Source: Rhodoferax sp.
Lineage (GTDB): Bacteria > Pseudomonadota > Gammaproteobacteria > Burkholderiales > Burkholderiaceae_C
Direction of reading: 5' to 3'
NCBI GenBank assembly: GCA_024236015.1
Contig: JACKLK010000018.1
Location: 1 to 52,376 of the forward strand
Length of the DNA stretch: 52,376 nt
This document shows positions 1 through 6,190 of this stretch, piece after piece (within the stretch, counting starts at the first letter, position 1; every line of letters starts with the position of its first letter). The position numbers and the translations under genes are program-made. The notes beneath the pieces were generated by a model that ran no database searches, was not told where the DNA came from, and worked only from the letters and a program-made list of their open reading frames with translations.

Positions 1-2
1 CT

Positions 3-878
3 CGGCGCAACACACCTTCCATTGGAATCTACTCCCATGTAAAAGACCGGTGGGGCATCTTCCATGCGCAGCCCTTTGTGCTCAATGAGCGCCAGGCGGG
101 CGTGGCCATTGAAGGTGTCATCCGCCAAGAAAAGCTGGAGACCAGCCAGCTTGCTGTGGATACCCATGGCTACACCGACTTTGCCATGTCACATGCCCGT
201 TTGCTTGGTTTTGATCTTTGCCCGCGGTTGAAGGAACTCAAACAGCGCCACCTCTTTGTGCCACGCGGCACCAAAGTGCCCGCAGAAATCGCTGCGGTGT
301 GCGAAGCCAATGTCGACGTCGCTTTGATCGAAAAGCATTGGGATAGTCTGGTGCACCTGGCAGCCTCGGTCATGAGCGGACATGCCAGTGCGGTGGCAGC
401 TCTTGCGCGGTTCGGTTCTGCCGCCCAGGGCGATCCAATCTATGAGGCTGGCGTGCAATTGGGGCGGTTGCTGCGTACGGCGTTTTTGGCTGACTACTTT
501 GTCAAGGACGCTTTCAGGAACGAGTTGCGCCGGGTGCTCAATCGGGGCGAGGCTGTTAACGCCCTCAAGCGCGCCATTTATACCGGCCGGATCAGCCCGG
601 CGCAGGCCAAACGTGTCGATGAAATGCAGGCTGTGGCCGATGCGTTGAGCCTGATGGCCAACATCGTGATGGCGTGGAATACCTCACAGATGCAGGCGGT
701 CCTGGATCGCTGGTCGAACCGCCGCCAGGTCATTCCACCGGAACTGATCGGGAAGATTGCGCCCACCAGGCTGGAGAGCATCAACTTGCGGGGTGTGTTT
801 CGCTTCCCGGTTGACCGCTATGCTGACCAAATCCTGCCTTCGCGGCCAAATGCATCGATAACTGGCACCAATGGATGA
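3..878 (+). CDS. tnpA: Tn3-family transposase, C-terminal part (5' end outside window)
   Basis: The reading frame is open from the window edge, so the first visible GTG (78) is internal and not a start. The 291 visible residues are the C-terminal part of the Tn3 DDE transposase domain (family proteins are about 970-1000 residues). The visible start includes the conserved run V-K-D-R-W-G-I-F, then L-N-E-R-Q-A-G about 20 residues in. A later segment (L-R-R-V-L-N-R-G-E) matches the region that carries the third catalytic acidic residue in this family. It catalyses replicative transposition through the terminal inverted repeats, one of which lies at 984-1021. Confidence 0.88.
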   Translation, partial: RRNTPSIGIYSHVKDRWGIFHAQPFVLNERQAGVAIEGVIRQEKLETSQLAVDTHGYTDFAMSHARLLGFDLCPRLKELKQRHLFVPRGTKVPAEIAAVCEANVDVALIEKHWDSLVHLAASVMSGHASAVAALARFGSAAQGDPIYEAGVQLGRLLRTAFLADYFVKDAFRNELRRVLNRGEAVNALKRAIYTGRISPAQAKRVDEMQAVADALSLMANIVMAWNTSQMQAVLDRWSNRRQVIPPELIGKIAPTRLESINLRGVFRFPVDRYADQILPSRPNASITGTNG

Positions 879-983
879 AACCGACCACGGTTTGACGCCA
901 CGAATCGCAGATTTGAAAGTGAACAGGAAAGTCAATGAAATCAACGATCTACCAACACCACCTCCGCGCCAGTGCTAGCTTTT

Positions 984-1021
984 CGTACCGTCACTTATTG
1001 CACTGAAAACGAGGAGACCCC
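984..1021. repeat. Terminal inverted repeat of the IS1071-like element (outer 38 bp)
   Basis: Read on the minus strand from 1021, the sequence starts with four G residues and continues TCTCCTCGTTTTCAGTGC, the form of IS1071-type ends. IS1071 repeats are about 110 bp long, so the full repeat probably reaches back to about 912. I cannot compare it with the other end because that lies outside the window. Confidence 0.75.
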
Positions 1022-1022
1022 G

Positions 1023-1148
1023 ATGCGGGCGGGCCGCCTGGTGCATGCGATCGGAGCGGTGTTCCCGCTGGCGGAGATCGCGGCCGCCCATGAGGCGGTC
1101 GAGGCGGGGGATCGGGTGGGAAATGTCGTCTTGCGGGTTCGTGGCTAG
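1023..1148 (+). pseudogene. Truncated NADPH:quinone oxidoreductase / zinc-type alcohol dehydrogenase, last 41 codons
   Basis: Starting at the element boundary, a frame reads ...A-I-G-A-V-F-P-L-A-E-I-A-A-A-H-E-A-V-E-A-G and ends ...V-G-N-V-V-L-R-V-R-G-stop. This is the typical C-terminus of medium-chain quinone oxidoreductases (VFPLxExxxAHxxxExGxxxGKIVL). The rest of the gene is missing, evidently removed or separated by the IS1071-like element. The ATG at 1023 is a codon of the original frame and not a credible start. No function is expected. Confidence 0.7.
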
Positions 1149-1394
1149 GCGATCTGCGGGCCTACGGATCGACGACAACCAGAGAGGCGCAGTGCAAAGC
1201 GCCGACGCAGAAACGCCGTTAAAACTCGCAAACTTTTTTGCAGCTCATCAGGGCTACGTCTGCTCGCGGCCAAAACCTGCCATCACCGAATTCGCTCGTA
1301 ACCGGCCTTGTCTCTGCGGATGGTTGTGCTCTGGATCTTCCGTGAACCCAGTTGCCCGGTCCATGATTGCGATGGCCGCATGGTTCCGTGACGA
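1149..1394. other. Short stretch without a recognisable gene
   Basis: I see no supported reading frame here in either direction. Open frames crossing it lack recognisable motifs and run into neighbouring remnants. It lies between the quinone-oxidoreductase tail and the DoxX remnant and is probably decayed sequence. Confidence 0.4.
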
Positions 1395-1598
1395 TCAGCG
1401 CCCTGTCGGCCGCAGCTTCCACCAGCCGATGAATATCAATGCGCACGAAAGTGCAACGTGCTCGAGAAAGACATTGCGCTGCTGGGCGCGCGCGGGCCCG
1501 TCGAACTCGGCAACCGCGTCGCTGAAGTTCAGGAGCTTTGCGATGCCACTGAACAGGAGCGGAAGGCAGATCCCGGCAATCAGCAGCCTCGAAAGCCA
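1395..1598 (-). pseudogene. DoxX-family membrane protein remnant
   Basis: A minus-strand frame bounded by stops at 1599-1601 and 1395-1397 encodes 67 residues. It begins with a hydrophobic segment of DoxX type (R-L-L-I-A-G-I-C-L-P-L-L-F-S-G-I-A-K-L-L) followed by N-F-S-D-A-V-A-E-F, and has a second hydrophobic stretch before the stop. DoxX proteins are usually about 130-150 residues with four membrane helices, so roughly half is missing. There is no start codon with a ribosome-binding site; an in-frame stop directly precedes the conserved part. It lies just downstream of the 1626-2177 gene. The family call rests on the single helix plus G-I-A-K motif. Confidence 0.5.
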
Positions 1599-1625
1599 TC
1601 AACGGTCGATGCGTTGCTGACGGCA

Positions 1626-2177
1626 CTACCTGAATAGCCATCCTGCCACCAGCCGCGTGTACCTTGGCATGATCACGTAGACCATCAACCACACGATGGC
1701 AATCGCGATGAGAAGCTTCGCAACCCAGAAGTTCGCGAAGAAGGGCATCGCATCCGACAGGGGCTGCAGGAGCCACGGGACGACAATCGTCAGCGGGAAG
1801 ATCGCCGACAGGGTGATCAGGAACTGCTTGAAGGCCCTGGCGTGCGGCTGCTTGGTGTGAGGTGGAGTGAACCAATACTCGAGCCCGGTCTGGAGCTCCA
1901 GGTCCTCCTCGGCCACCAGAAGTGTTCGCGCCTCCTGGACGAGCAGTCGCCGGGCTTCCGAGTCGATCCAGCCCTGGAGGTTCTCGTGCGAGTCGAAGCG
2001 CAGGACGATCGTGTAGGAGCTCGAAGTGCCGTGCGGTCGAATGACGTTGACACCCATGTGTCCCTTGAAGTGTTGACCCTCAGCCGCGATCTTCTTGATC
2101 CAAGACTCGTAGTCGCCCTTCGCTATGGGATTCACATGATGCTGAATAACCAGAGTCGCAATGCCGTTGTCGTCCAT
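1626..2177 (-). CDS. Antibiotic-biosynthesis-monooxygenase-domain protein with two C-terminal membrane helices
   Basis: This is a 183-residue protein. Residues about 5-105 form an ABM (dimeric alpha/beta barrel) domain: T-L-V-I-Q-H-H-V near the start, a D-Y-E-S-W segment and a later L-Q-G-W-I-D-S-E segment. Two hydrophobic helices follow (about residues 122-145 and 155-178), with a basic C-terminus, so it is probably anchored in the inner membrane. The start at 2177 is chosen over upstream in-frame codons because GAGGTGAA sits just ahead of it and homology begins there. ABM-membrane proteins of this layout are common but have no assigned substrate. Its neighbours are gene remnants, so it may be a survivor of a disrupted operon. 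Confidence 0.8.
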   Translation of the reverse strand: MDDNGIATLVIQHHVNPIAKGDYESWIKKIAAEGQHFKGHMGVNVIRPHGTSSSYTIVLRFDSHENLQGWIDSEARRLLVQEARTLLVAEEDLELQTGLEYWFTPPHTKQPHARAFKQFLITLSAIFPLTIVVPWLLQPLSDAMPFFANFWVAKLLIAIAIVWLMVYVIMPRYTRLVAGWLFR

Positions 2178-2298
2178 TGCATTCACCTCGAGATAGTTGC
2201 GTGCCAACTCCATTTGAGGCGGTCGGACCGGCTTTGCAAAGGGTTTCTCCGCGAACACTGCGTTCTCGCGGGAGATACGTTGGGAACGCTCGTGAGCT

Positions 2299-2525
2299 AA
2301 TGACATTCGCGCCGGGTTCTCCGGTGACGGCGCGCTCCGGAGACGACTGCTTGTCGACCCACTCCAGGCCGACCGGCCCCGTCGCGATGCGGAGGTCATA
2401 CGCCGGAATCACCTGGATGAGGTCGATGATGCCGCGCGCAAGCGTCGGGCAATCAAGGATCAGGCCCATCTCCGTGTTGACGCGCTCCGAGCGTCTGGTG
2501 AAGTTGAGGGAGCCCAAGTAGACCC
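2299..2525 (-). pseudogene. Phospholipase D / cardiolipin-synthase-family protein, C-terminal fragment disrupted by IS66
   Basis: Read from 2525 leftward the frame gives V-Y-L-G-S-L-N-F-T-R-R-S-E-R, then N-T-E-M-G-L-I-L-D. These are the residues that follow the second HKD motif in PLD-family proteins (xGSxNxDxRSxxxNxExG). A segment G-P-V-G-L-E-W-V-D fits the usual C-terminal part; after about 2299 the similarity fades. At 2525/2526 the frame is interrupted by the IS66 element. Removing the element and one copy of the 8-bp duplication joins it to 5156-5185, giving V-D-E-R-W-V-Y-L-G-S. The HKD motif itself is not recognisable upstream, so the gene was already degenerate or truncated. Confidence 0.75.
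2518..2525. repeat. 8-bp target-site duplication (left copy), GTAGACCC
   Basis: GTAGACCC here is repeated exactly at 5156-5163, flanking the IS66-family element. An 8-bp duplication is the hallmark of IS66-family insertion. Confidence 0.95.
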
Positions 2526-2547
2526 GTAAGCGTCCAGCGAACCCATC
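2526..2547. repeat. IS66 terminal inverted repeat, left end
   Basis: Begins GTAAGCGTCC, the usual GTAA-type start of IS66 ends; it matches 17 of 22 positions with the reverse complement of 5134-5155. Confidence 0.9.
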
Positions 2548-2559
2548 TCGCGTTGCTCG

Positions 2560-2805
2560 CTAACTTGATGCAGCGGCTTCAACCCAGATGATCTGTCCAG
2601 GATGGTGCTCTTCGATTGTGCCGATGGCATCGTCGACCAGAACCCGGTCTCCGAGCTCGTAGATGAACCTGGTCAGGTTCCGGTGCTTCATCGTGGCGTA
2701 GTCAGCTTCGGAGATCGCGTCGCTGCCGCACCAGATGGCGTCATCGGGCGTAGCGGCGCGAAGGGCATTGGCAAGGCCGGTATGCGTGATCGCGAGGAAG
2801 ACCAT
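2560..2805 (-). CDS. Hypothetical 81-residue protein carried inside the IS66 element
   Basis: I do not recognise this protein. It starts at an ATG (2805) 28 bases after the transposase stop and ends just inside the left terminal repeat, so it travels with the element. It is acidic, soluble-looking and has a natural composition (I-W-C-G-S-D-A-I-S-E-A-D-Y near residue 25, G-T-I-E-E-H-H-P-G near the end), with no membrane segment. No clear Shine-Dalgarno is visible, so translation may depend on read-through from tnpC. It is probably an accessory or passenger gene of this IS66 subgroup; no function can be assigned. Confidence 0.6.
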   Translation of the reverse strand: MVFLAITHTGLANALRAATPDDAIWCGSDAISEADYATMKHRNLTRFIYELGDRVLVDDAIGTIEEHHPGQIIWVEAAASS

Positions 2806-2833
2806 TGAATGTGCAGATGTCGAGGTAGCGTGG

Positions 2834-4336
2834 CTACGCAGTTTGCCATCGGTGCGGCAGCAACTCGTCGATGCGACTATCCGGCTGCGTCGGAAGCTTG
2901 GTCAGCACATCCTTCAAGTAGCCCCAAGGCTCCAGTCCGTTGAGCTTGGCCGACTGGATCAAGCTCATCACGGCTGCTGCTCGCTTGCCCGCCCGCAGGC
3001 TGCCTGCGAAGAGCCAGTTCGAACGCCCCAGCGCCACCGGCCTGATGCGGTTCTCAACCCAGTTGTTGTCGATGGGCAGCATGGCGTCGTCGAGGTAGCG
3101 CGTCAGCGCCGCCCAGCGCTTCAAGCTGTAGTCGATGGCCTTGGCTGTGGCGGAGCCGTCTGGCACCTTCTGCCGGTGCAGCGTGAGCCATCGGTGCAAG
3201 GCGTCGGCAACAGGCGTGGCCTTGCTCTGCCGAGCCTGCAGCCGCTGTTGCGGTGTCGCTGCCTGCACCATGCGTTCGACCTCGTACAGCTCGCCGAAGT
3301 GGCTCAGCGCCTGCTCGGCGATCTGGCTGCGATGGTTGGCCCAGAGCTCATAGAACTTGCGCCTGGCGTGCGCCATGCAGCCAACTTCGAGCAGACCCTT
3401 GGTGAGCAGCGCCTTGTAGCCCGAGTAGTCGTCGCAGACGAGTGCGCCGCGCCAGTCACCCAGGAACTCCATCGCATGCTTGCCGGCGCGACTCTCGGCG
3501 AAGTCGTAGACGACGATGCGGCTGTCCTCGAACTGGCCGGTGCAGTAGCTCCATAGATAGGCCCGATGCGTCTTGCCGGCGCCAGGGTCAAGCATCGCGA
3601 CCGGCGTCTCGTCGGCGTGAAGCACACGATGGCCGAGCATCTCGGCCTTGAGTGCGTCCACCAGCGGCTGCAGCTGCACGCCGCAGGCACCAACCCAGGC
3701 CGCCAGAGTTGAGCGCGGCAATTGGACGCCGGAGCGGGCATAGATGCCTTCTTGGCGATACAGCGGTTGGTGATCGGCGTACTTGGCGACCAGCACCTGC
3801 GCGAGCAGGCCAGCAGTCGGGATGCCCTTGTCGATGACGTGTGCCTCGACCGGCGCCTGCACCAGGCGCTCGCACTTGGCGCAGGCCCACTTGCCCCGGA
3901 TGTGGCGCTCGACGGTGAACACGCCGGGCTCGTAGTCCAGCTTCTCGGCCACATCCTCGCCGATGCGCTTCATCTGGCAGCCGCAGGCGCACAGGGTGTT
4001 GTCGGGCTCATGGCGGAACTCACGGCGCGGCAGTTCGACTGGAAGGGCTTGGCGCTTGGGTGTCTGACGCTCCGTGCTGGCGGGCTTGGTGGCGAGCTGC
4101 TGCAACTCGCTTTGCACCGCTTCCAGGTCTTCATCGACCGAGTCTTCAAGCAGGCTTCGCTGATCGCCTTGGAAGACCTCGCTGGTGGCAGCGAACTTCA
4201 TCCGCTTGAGCACCGCGTTCTCGTGCGTGAGCTTGTCGATGGTCGCCTGCTTGTGGCGCACCTCGCTCAGCAGTCGCTCGGTCAACTCGCGCAACTGCGC
4301 GGGCGTGAGGTCGTCGAGCTGGGCTTCGTGGATCAC
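2834..4336 (-). CDS. tnpC: IS66-family transposase (TnpC, DDE)
   Basis: A 500-residue protein of normal length for IS66 TnpC. In order: an N-terminal coiled-coil with a leucine-rich segment (about 8-85); a C-x-C-x-C...C-x-x-C zinc-binding region (C116, C118, C120, C152, C155); and the DDE core, with D242 in H-A-D-E-T-P, D302/D303 in C-D-D-Y-S-G-Y-K and E428 in N-N-W-V-E-N-R. The start is a GTG at 4336; an in-frame stop lies upstream. It catalyses strand transfer of the element together with TnpA and TnpB. It is third in the operon, 57 bases after tnpB. Confidence 0.95.
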   Translation of the reverse strand: MIHEAQLDDLTPAQLRELTERLLSEVRHKQATIDKLTHENAVLKRMKFAATSEVFQGDQRSLLEDSVDEDLEAVQSELQQLATKPASTERQTPKRQALPVELPRREFRHEPDNTLCACGCQMKRIGEDVAEKLDYEPGVFTVERHIRGKWACAKCERLVQAPVEAHVIDKGIPTAGLLAQVLVAKYADHQPLYRQEGIYARSGVQLPRSTLAAWVGACGVQLQPLVDALKAEMLGHRVLHADETPVAMLDPGAGKTHRAYLWSYCTGQFEDSRIVVYDFAESRAGKHAMEFLGDWRGALVCDDYSGYKALLTKGLLEVGCMAHARRKFYELWANHRSQIAEQALSHFGELYEVERMVQAATPQQRLQARQSKATPVADALHRWLTLHRQKVPDGSATAKAIDYSLKRWAALTRYLDDAMLPIDNNWVENRIRPVALGRSNWLFAGSLRAGKRAAAVMSLIQSAKLNGLEPWGYLKDVLTKLPTQPDSRIDELLPHRWQTA

Positions 4337-4393
4337 GAGAATGCATCTTGCTCTCTTCGATGCCAGCAGGCATCGGCACTTCCGGCAATTGCA

Positions 4394-4726
4394 CTACAGC
4401 ACGCGGATGACTCCGGCCTCTCCCATCATCTGCCAGGGCAGGCCCAGCACGAGCGCATCAAGTTGCGGGCGGCTCAGGGTCAGCGTGCCTTCGACGTTAT
4501 GCGGCCAGATGAACTTGCCGCGATGCAGCCGCCGCGCGGCCAGCCAGACGCCGATGCCGTCGTGCACCAGGACCTTCATCCGATTGGCCCGGCGATTGGC
4601 GAAGAGGTAGGCCGTGTGCGGGTGGGCAGCGCCGAAGACCTTGACCACGCGGGCCAGCGCTGACTCGGTGCCGGCGCGCATGTCCAGCGGCTCGACCGCC
4701 ATCCACACGGCGTCGATGCGGATCAA
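4394..4726 (-). CDS. tnpB: IS66 accessory protein TnpB
   Basis: A 110-residue TnpB (IS66 Orf2) protein, with the conserved P-L-D-M-R-A-G-T-E near residue 13 and the segment M-K-V-L-V-H-D-G-I-G-V-W-L-A. It is required for IS66 transposition, though its biochemical role is not known. Its start overlaps the tnpA stop by four bases (ATGA type), which indicates translational coupling. Confidence 0.93.
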   Translation of the reverse strand: MIRIDAVWMAVEPLDMRAGTESALARVVKVFGAAHPHTAYLFANRRANRMKVLVHDGIGVWLAARRLHRGKFIWPHNVEGTLTLSRPQLDALVLGLPWQMMGEAGVIRVL

Positions 4727-5076
4727 CGCAGCAGCTCGCGGGTCCAGGCGGCGAACTCGGCCGCTGCCGAGGTCGGCCAGTTGATCGTCATGGCAATGGC
4801 GCCACGGCGCAGTTCGACCTGGATGTCAGCACTGGCGTGCGACTCCGTCGCAGGCGGCGAGGCAAGCGTCACCGGGACGAACCCGCTTGAGATCGCGGGC
4901 ACCGAGGGCTTGCCTTCGCGAACCAGTTGCCGCCAGCGGTGTACGACGTTGGCGTTGATGCCGTGGGCCAGCGCCACCTTCGCCACCGAAGTGCCCGGAG
5001 CGTCGCATTCGGCGAGCACTTGGGCCTTCAGCGTCTCGTCATACGTGCGCCGCCTTGCGGGCTTGTCGCTTGCCAT
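4723..5076 (-). CDS. tnpA: IS66 accessory protein TnpA (helix-turn-helix)
   Basis: A 117-residue protein of the transposase-8/IS66 OrfA type: a basic N-terminus (R-R-R-T-Y-D-E-T-L-K-A-Q-V-L), then a helix-turn-helix with A-L-A-H-G-I-N-A-N-V-V-H-R-W-R. The ATG at 5076 is preferred over the GTG at 5085 because AGGTGG lies five bases ahead of it, a good ribosome-binding site. That site and the start codon fall in the 3' arm of an 11-bp inverted repeat (5075-5106). First gene of the IS operon. Confidence 0.9.
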   Translation of the reverse strand: MASDKPARRRTYDETLKAQVLAECDAPGTSVAKVALAHGINANVVHRWRQLVREGKPSVPAISSGFVPVTLASPPATESHASADIQVELRRGAIAMTINWPTSAAAEFAAWTRELLR

Positions 5077-5106
5077 CGTGTCCACCTGTAGTTACGTGGA
5101 CACGAT
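5075..5106 (-). promoter_or_regulatory. Perfect inverted repeat covering the tnpA ribosome-binding site and start
   Basis: ATCGTGTCCAC (5075-5085) and GTGGACACGAT (5096-5106) are exact reverse complements around a 10-base loop. In the transcript the 3' arm contains GTGG of the Shine-Dalgarno sequence and the AT of the tnpA start codon. Folding would hide the translation start. It could equally be a protein-binding operator; the sequence alone does not decide. Confidence 0.6.
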
Positions 5107-5133
5107 CCTTGCAGCCGCGATGGACGACTTCAA

Positions 5134-5155
5134 GACGGGATGGCCGGACGCATAC
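5134..5155. repeat. IS66 terminal inverted repeat, right end
   Basis: Its reverse complement begins GTATGCGTCCGG and matches the left end in 17 of 22 positions. The 8-bp target duplication follows immediately. Confidence 0.9.
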
Positions 5156-5163
5156 GTAGACCC
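5156..5163. repeat. 8-bp target-site duplication (right copy), GTAGACCC
   Basis: Exact copy of 2518-2525, outside the right end of the IS66 element. Confidence 0.95.
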
Positions 5164-5197
5164 AGCGCTCATCGACCGTGCCGGGGATCTCTGCGAT
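5156..5197 (-). pseudogene. PLD-family remnant, upstream piece beyond the IS66 insertion
   Basis: On the minus strand the frame that joins the fragment at 2299-2525 reads G-T-V-D-E-R-W-V-Y here, which fits the segment just before GSxN in phospholipase-D-family proteins. Further upstream the frame loses similarity, so the 5' part of the gene is absent. The rest of 5198-5317 holds no recognisable gene. Confidence 0.55.
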
Positions 5198-5317
5198 TGC
5201 CCGCCGCTGGCCGGGGCGAGTGGAATGCGCACGAGGCGCTTTCTCGCCGTTGACCTCGCAGCCAGCGCAGTGTGGTCTGCAGTTGGACTCGGGCTCTAAC
5301 TGCTGAGGATCGGCTGT

Positions 5318-6064
5318 TCAACTCGCGACGAACCCGGGCTCGGTGTTCGAGTGCGTCAGGGCCAGCTCTGTCGTGCGTTGCAGGTGTTGCTCGAGCACGC
5401 GGCAGGCGGCATCCGCATCGCGGGCAAGGATGGCATCGACGATCGCCTTGTGCTCGCCGGGAACGTTGCGCTGCGGGCCGGCCGAGGCGCCCACCGTCAG
5501 GTGCCGGTAGCGCGTGGTCTGGTCGCGCAGCGTGTCGGCGAAGCCCTTCAGCCAGGCCGACGAGCAGTTCGAGAGAAGCTGCCGGTGGAAGTCGTCGTGC
5601 GCGCTCTCCCAGTCGGTGTTGAGCGTCGCCCCGCGCTCGGGCTGCACGATCGGCAGCCGTGACATGCGGTGCAGGGCGCCGACGATGCGCTCCTCCCAGT
5701 CCAGGTCGGCATGGGCGATGGCATCCCGCAGCGCTTCCTTCTCGACCAGGAGGCGCACGCGCGTCAGGTCCTGCAGTTCGGCCTGCGAGACCGGCCGCAC
5801 CCGGAAGCCCTTCTGGTCCTCGAAGTCCAGGAAACCACTCGTCGTCAGGCGGGACAGCGCTTCGCGCAAGGGGATCGTGCCGACCCCGTAGGCCTCGGCG
5901 AGGTCCTTGATCTTGAGCTTGCTCCCCGGCGCCAGCCGACCCCGGATGATGTCGTTGCGCAGCCGGGCGGTGAGGGTGCTCGCCATCGTGGTCGTGGCGT
6001 CGCCGTTGCGCGAGCGGCGGCCGGGCTGGGGCCGGGTGACGGCGTCGAGCTGAAGTGAACTCAT
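5318..6064 (-). CDS. GntR-family (FadR/FCD subfamily) transcriptional regulator
   Basis: A 248-residue regulator. The winged helix-turn-helix is at about 30-95 (L-R-N-D-I-I-R-G-R-L-A-P-G-S-K-L then L-A-E-A-Y-G-V-G, L-R-E-A-L-S-R-L), followed by an all-helical FCD ligand-binding domain (about 105-230). Metal-site type histidines include D-F-H-R-Q-L and G-E-H-K-A-I. FCD regulators usually repress catabolic operons and respond to organic acids. It is divergent from the dehydrogenase at 6191, with palindromes between them, so it probably controls the 6.2-17.2 kb operon and itself. The start is uncertain: neither the ATG at 6064 nor the in-frame ATG at 5986 has a clear ribosome-binding site. Confidence 0.9.
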   Translation of the reverse strand: MSSLQLDAVTRPQPGRRSRNGDATTTMASTLTARLRNDIIRGRLAPGSKLKIKDLAEAYGVGTIPLREALSRLTTSGFLDFEDQKGFRVRPVSQAELQDLTRVRLLVEKEALRDAIAHADLDWEERIVGALHRMSRLPIVQPERGATLNTDWESAHDDFHRQLLSNCSSAWLKGFADTLRDQTTRYRHLTVGASAGPQRNVPGEHKAIVDAILARDADAACRVLEQHLQRTTELALTHSNTEPGFVAS

Positions 6065-6071
6065 GAGAAAA

Positions 6072-6154
6072 GTATATTTGTTACTGCAGCATAGATATTA
6101 GGGATACCCCTAACCAAAAGCACAAAATATACGATTGACCGATCATATATCGGT
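6072..6154. promoter_or_regulatory. Divergent control region with palindromes between GntR gene and catabolic operon
   Basis: This AT-rich island holds two perfect short palindromes: TTAGGG-ATAC-CCCTAA (6098-6113) and ACCGAT-CATAT-ATCGGT (6138-6154). An inverted pair of related half-sites (GTATATTTGT at 6072 and ACAAAATATAC at 6122-6132) lies around the first. These are plausible GntR operators and promoter elements for both directions. Which one the regulator binds is inference. Confidence 0.55.
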
Positions 6155-6190
6155 GCCTAGAGTTCGTCCCCATCGCACGAGGAGACGAAC

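Larger units (their letters stand above)
1..1021 (+). mobile_element. IS1071-like Tn3-family element, right part only
   Basis: The transposase 3' end is followed by about 140 bp ending in a terminal sequence that, read inward from 1021, begins GGGGTCTCCTCG and continues as the IS1071-type inverted repeat I recall from catabolic plasmids of Comamonas and relatives. The left end lies outside the window. The sequence immediately to the right (1023 on) is the tail of an unrelated gene, so 1021 is taken as the element boundary. The exact IS name is from memory; Tn3-family membership is well supported by the transposase. Confidence 0.8.
2526..5155 (-). mobile_element. Complete IS66-family insertion sequence (2630 bp)
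   Basis: The element runs from the left repeat at 2526 (GTAAGCGTCCAGCG...) to the right repeat ending at 5155, which reads GTATGCGTCCGGCC... inward on the minus strand. 17 of the outer 22 bases match between the ends. It is flanked by perfect 8-bp direct repeats, GTAGACCC. It carries the standard tnpA-tnpB-tnpC set on the minus strand plus a small extra gene at 2560-2805. All frames look intact, so the copy may be active. It has split a PLD-family gene. Confidence 0.95.

Noticed and set aside
1250..1290. Short string resembling dispersed GTCTGCT...GGCC...GCAGACAT-type repeats, with a similar string near 25305
   Set aside because: The two strings are only loosely alike and I cannot show a repeat family from two degenerate copies.
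1219..1875. Minus-strand frame of 218 codons downstream of the ABM-domain gene
   Set aside because: It overlaps the ABM gene in another frame and the DoxX remnant; its sequence has the low-complexity look of a shadow and no motif. The DoxX reading in the adjacent frame explains part of the region better.
4337..4394. Upstream extension of tnpC toward tnpB
   Set aside because: An in-frame stop lies in this interval and no better start than the GTG at 4336 is available.
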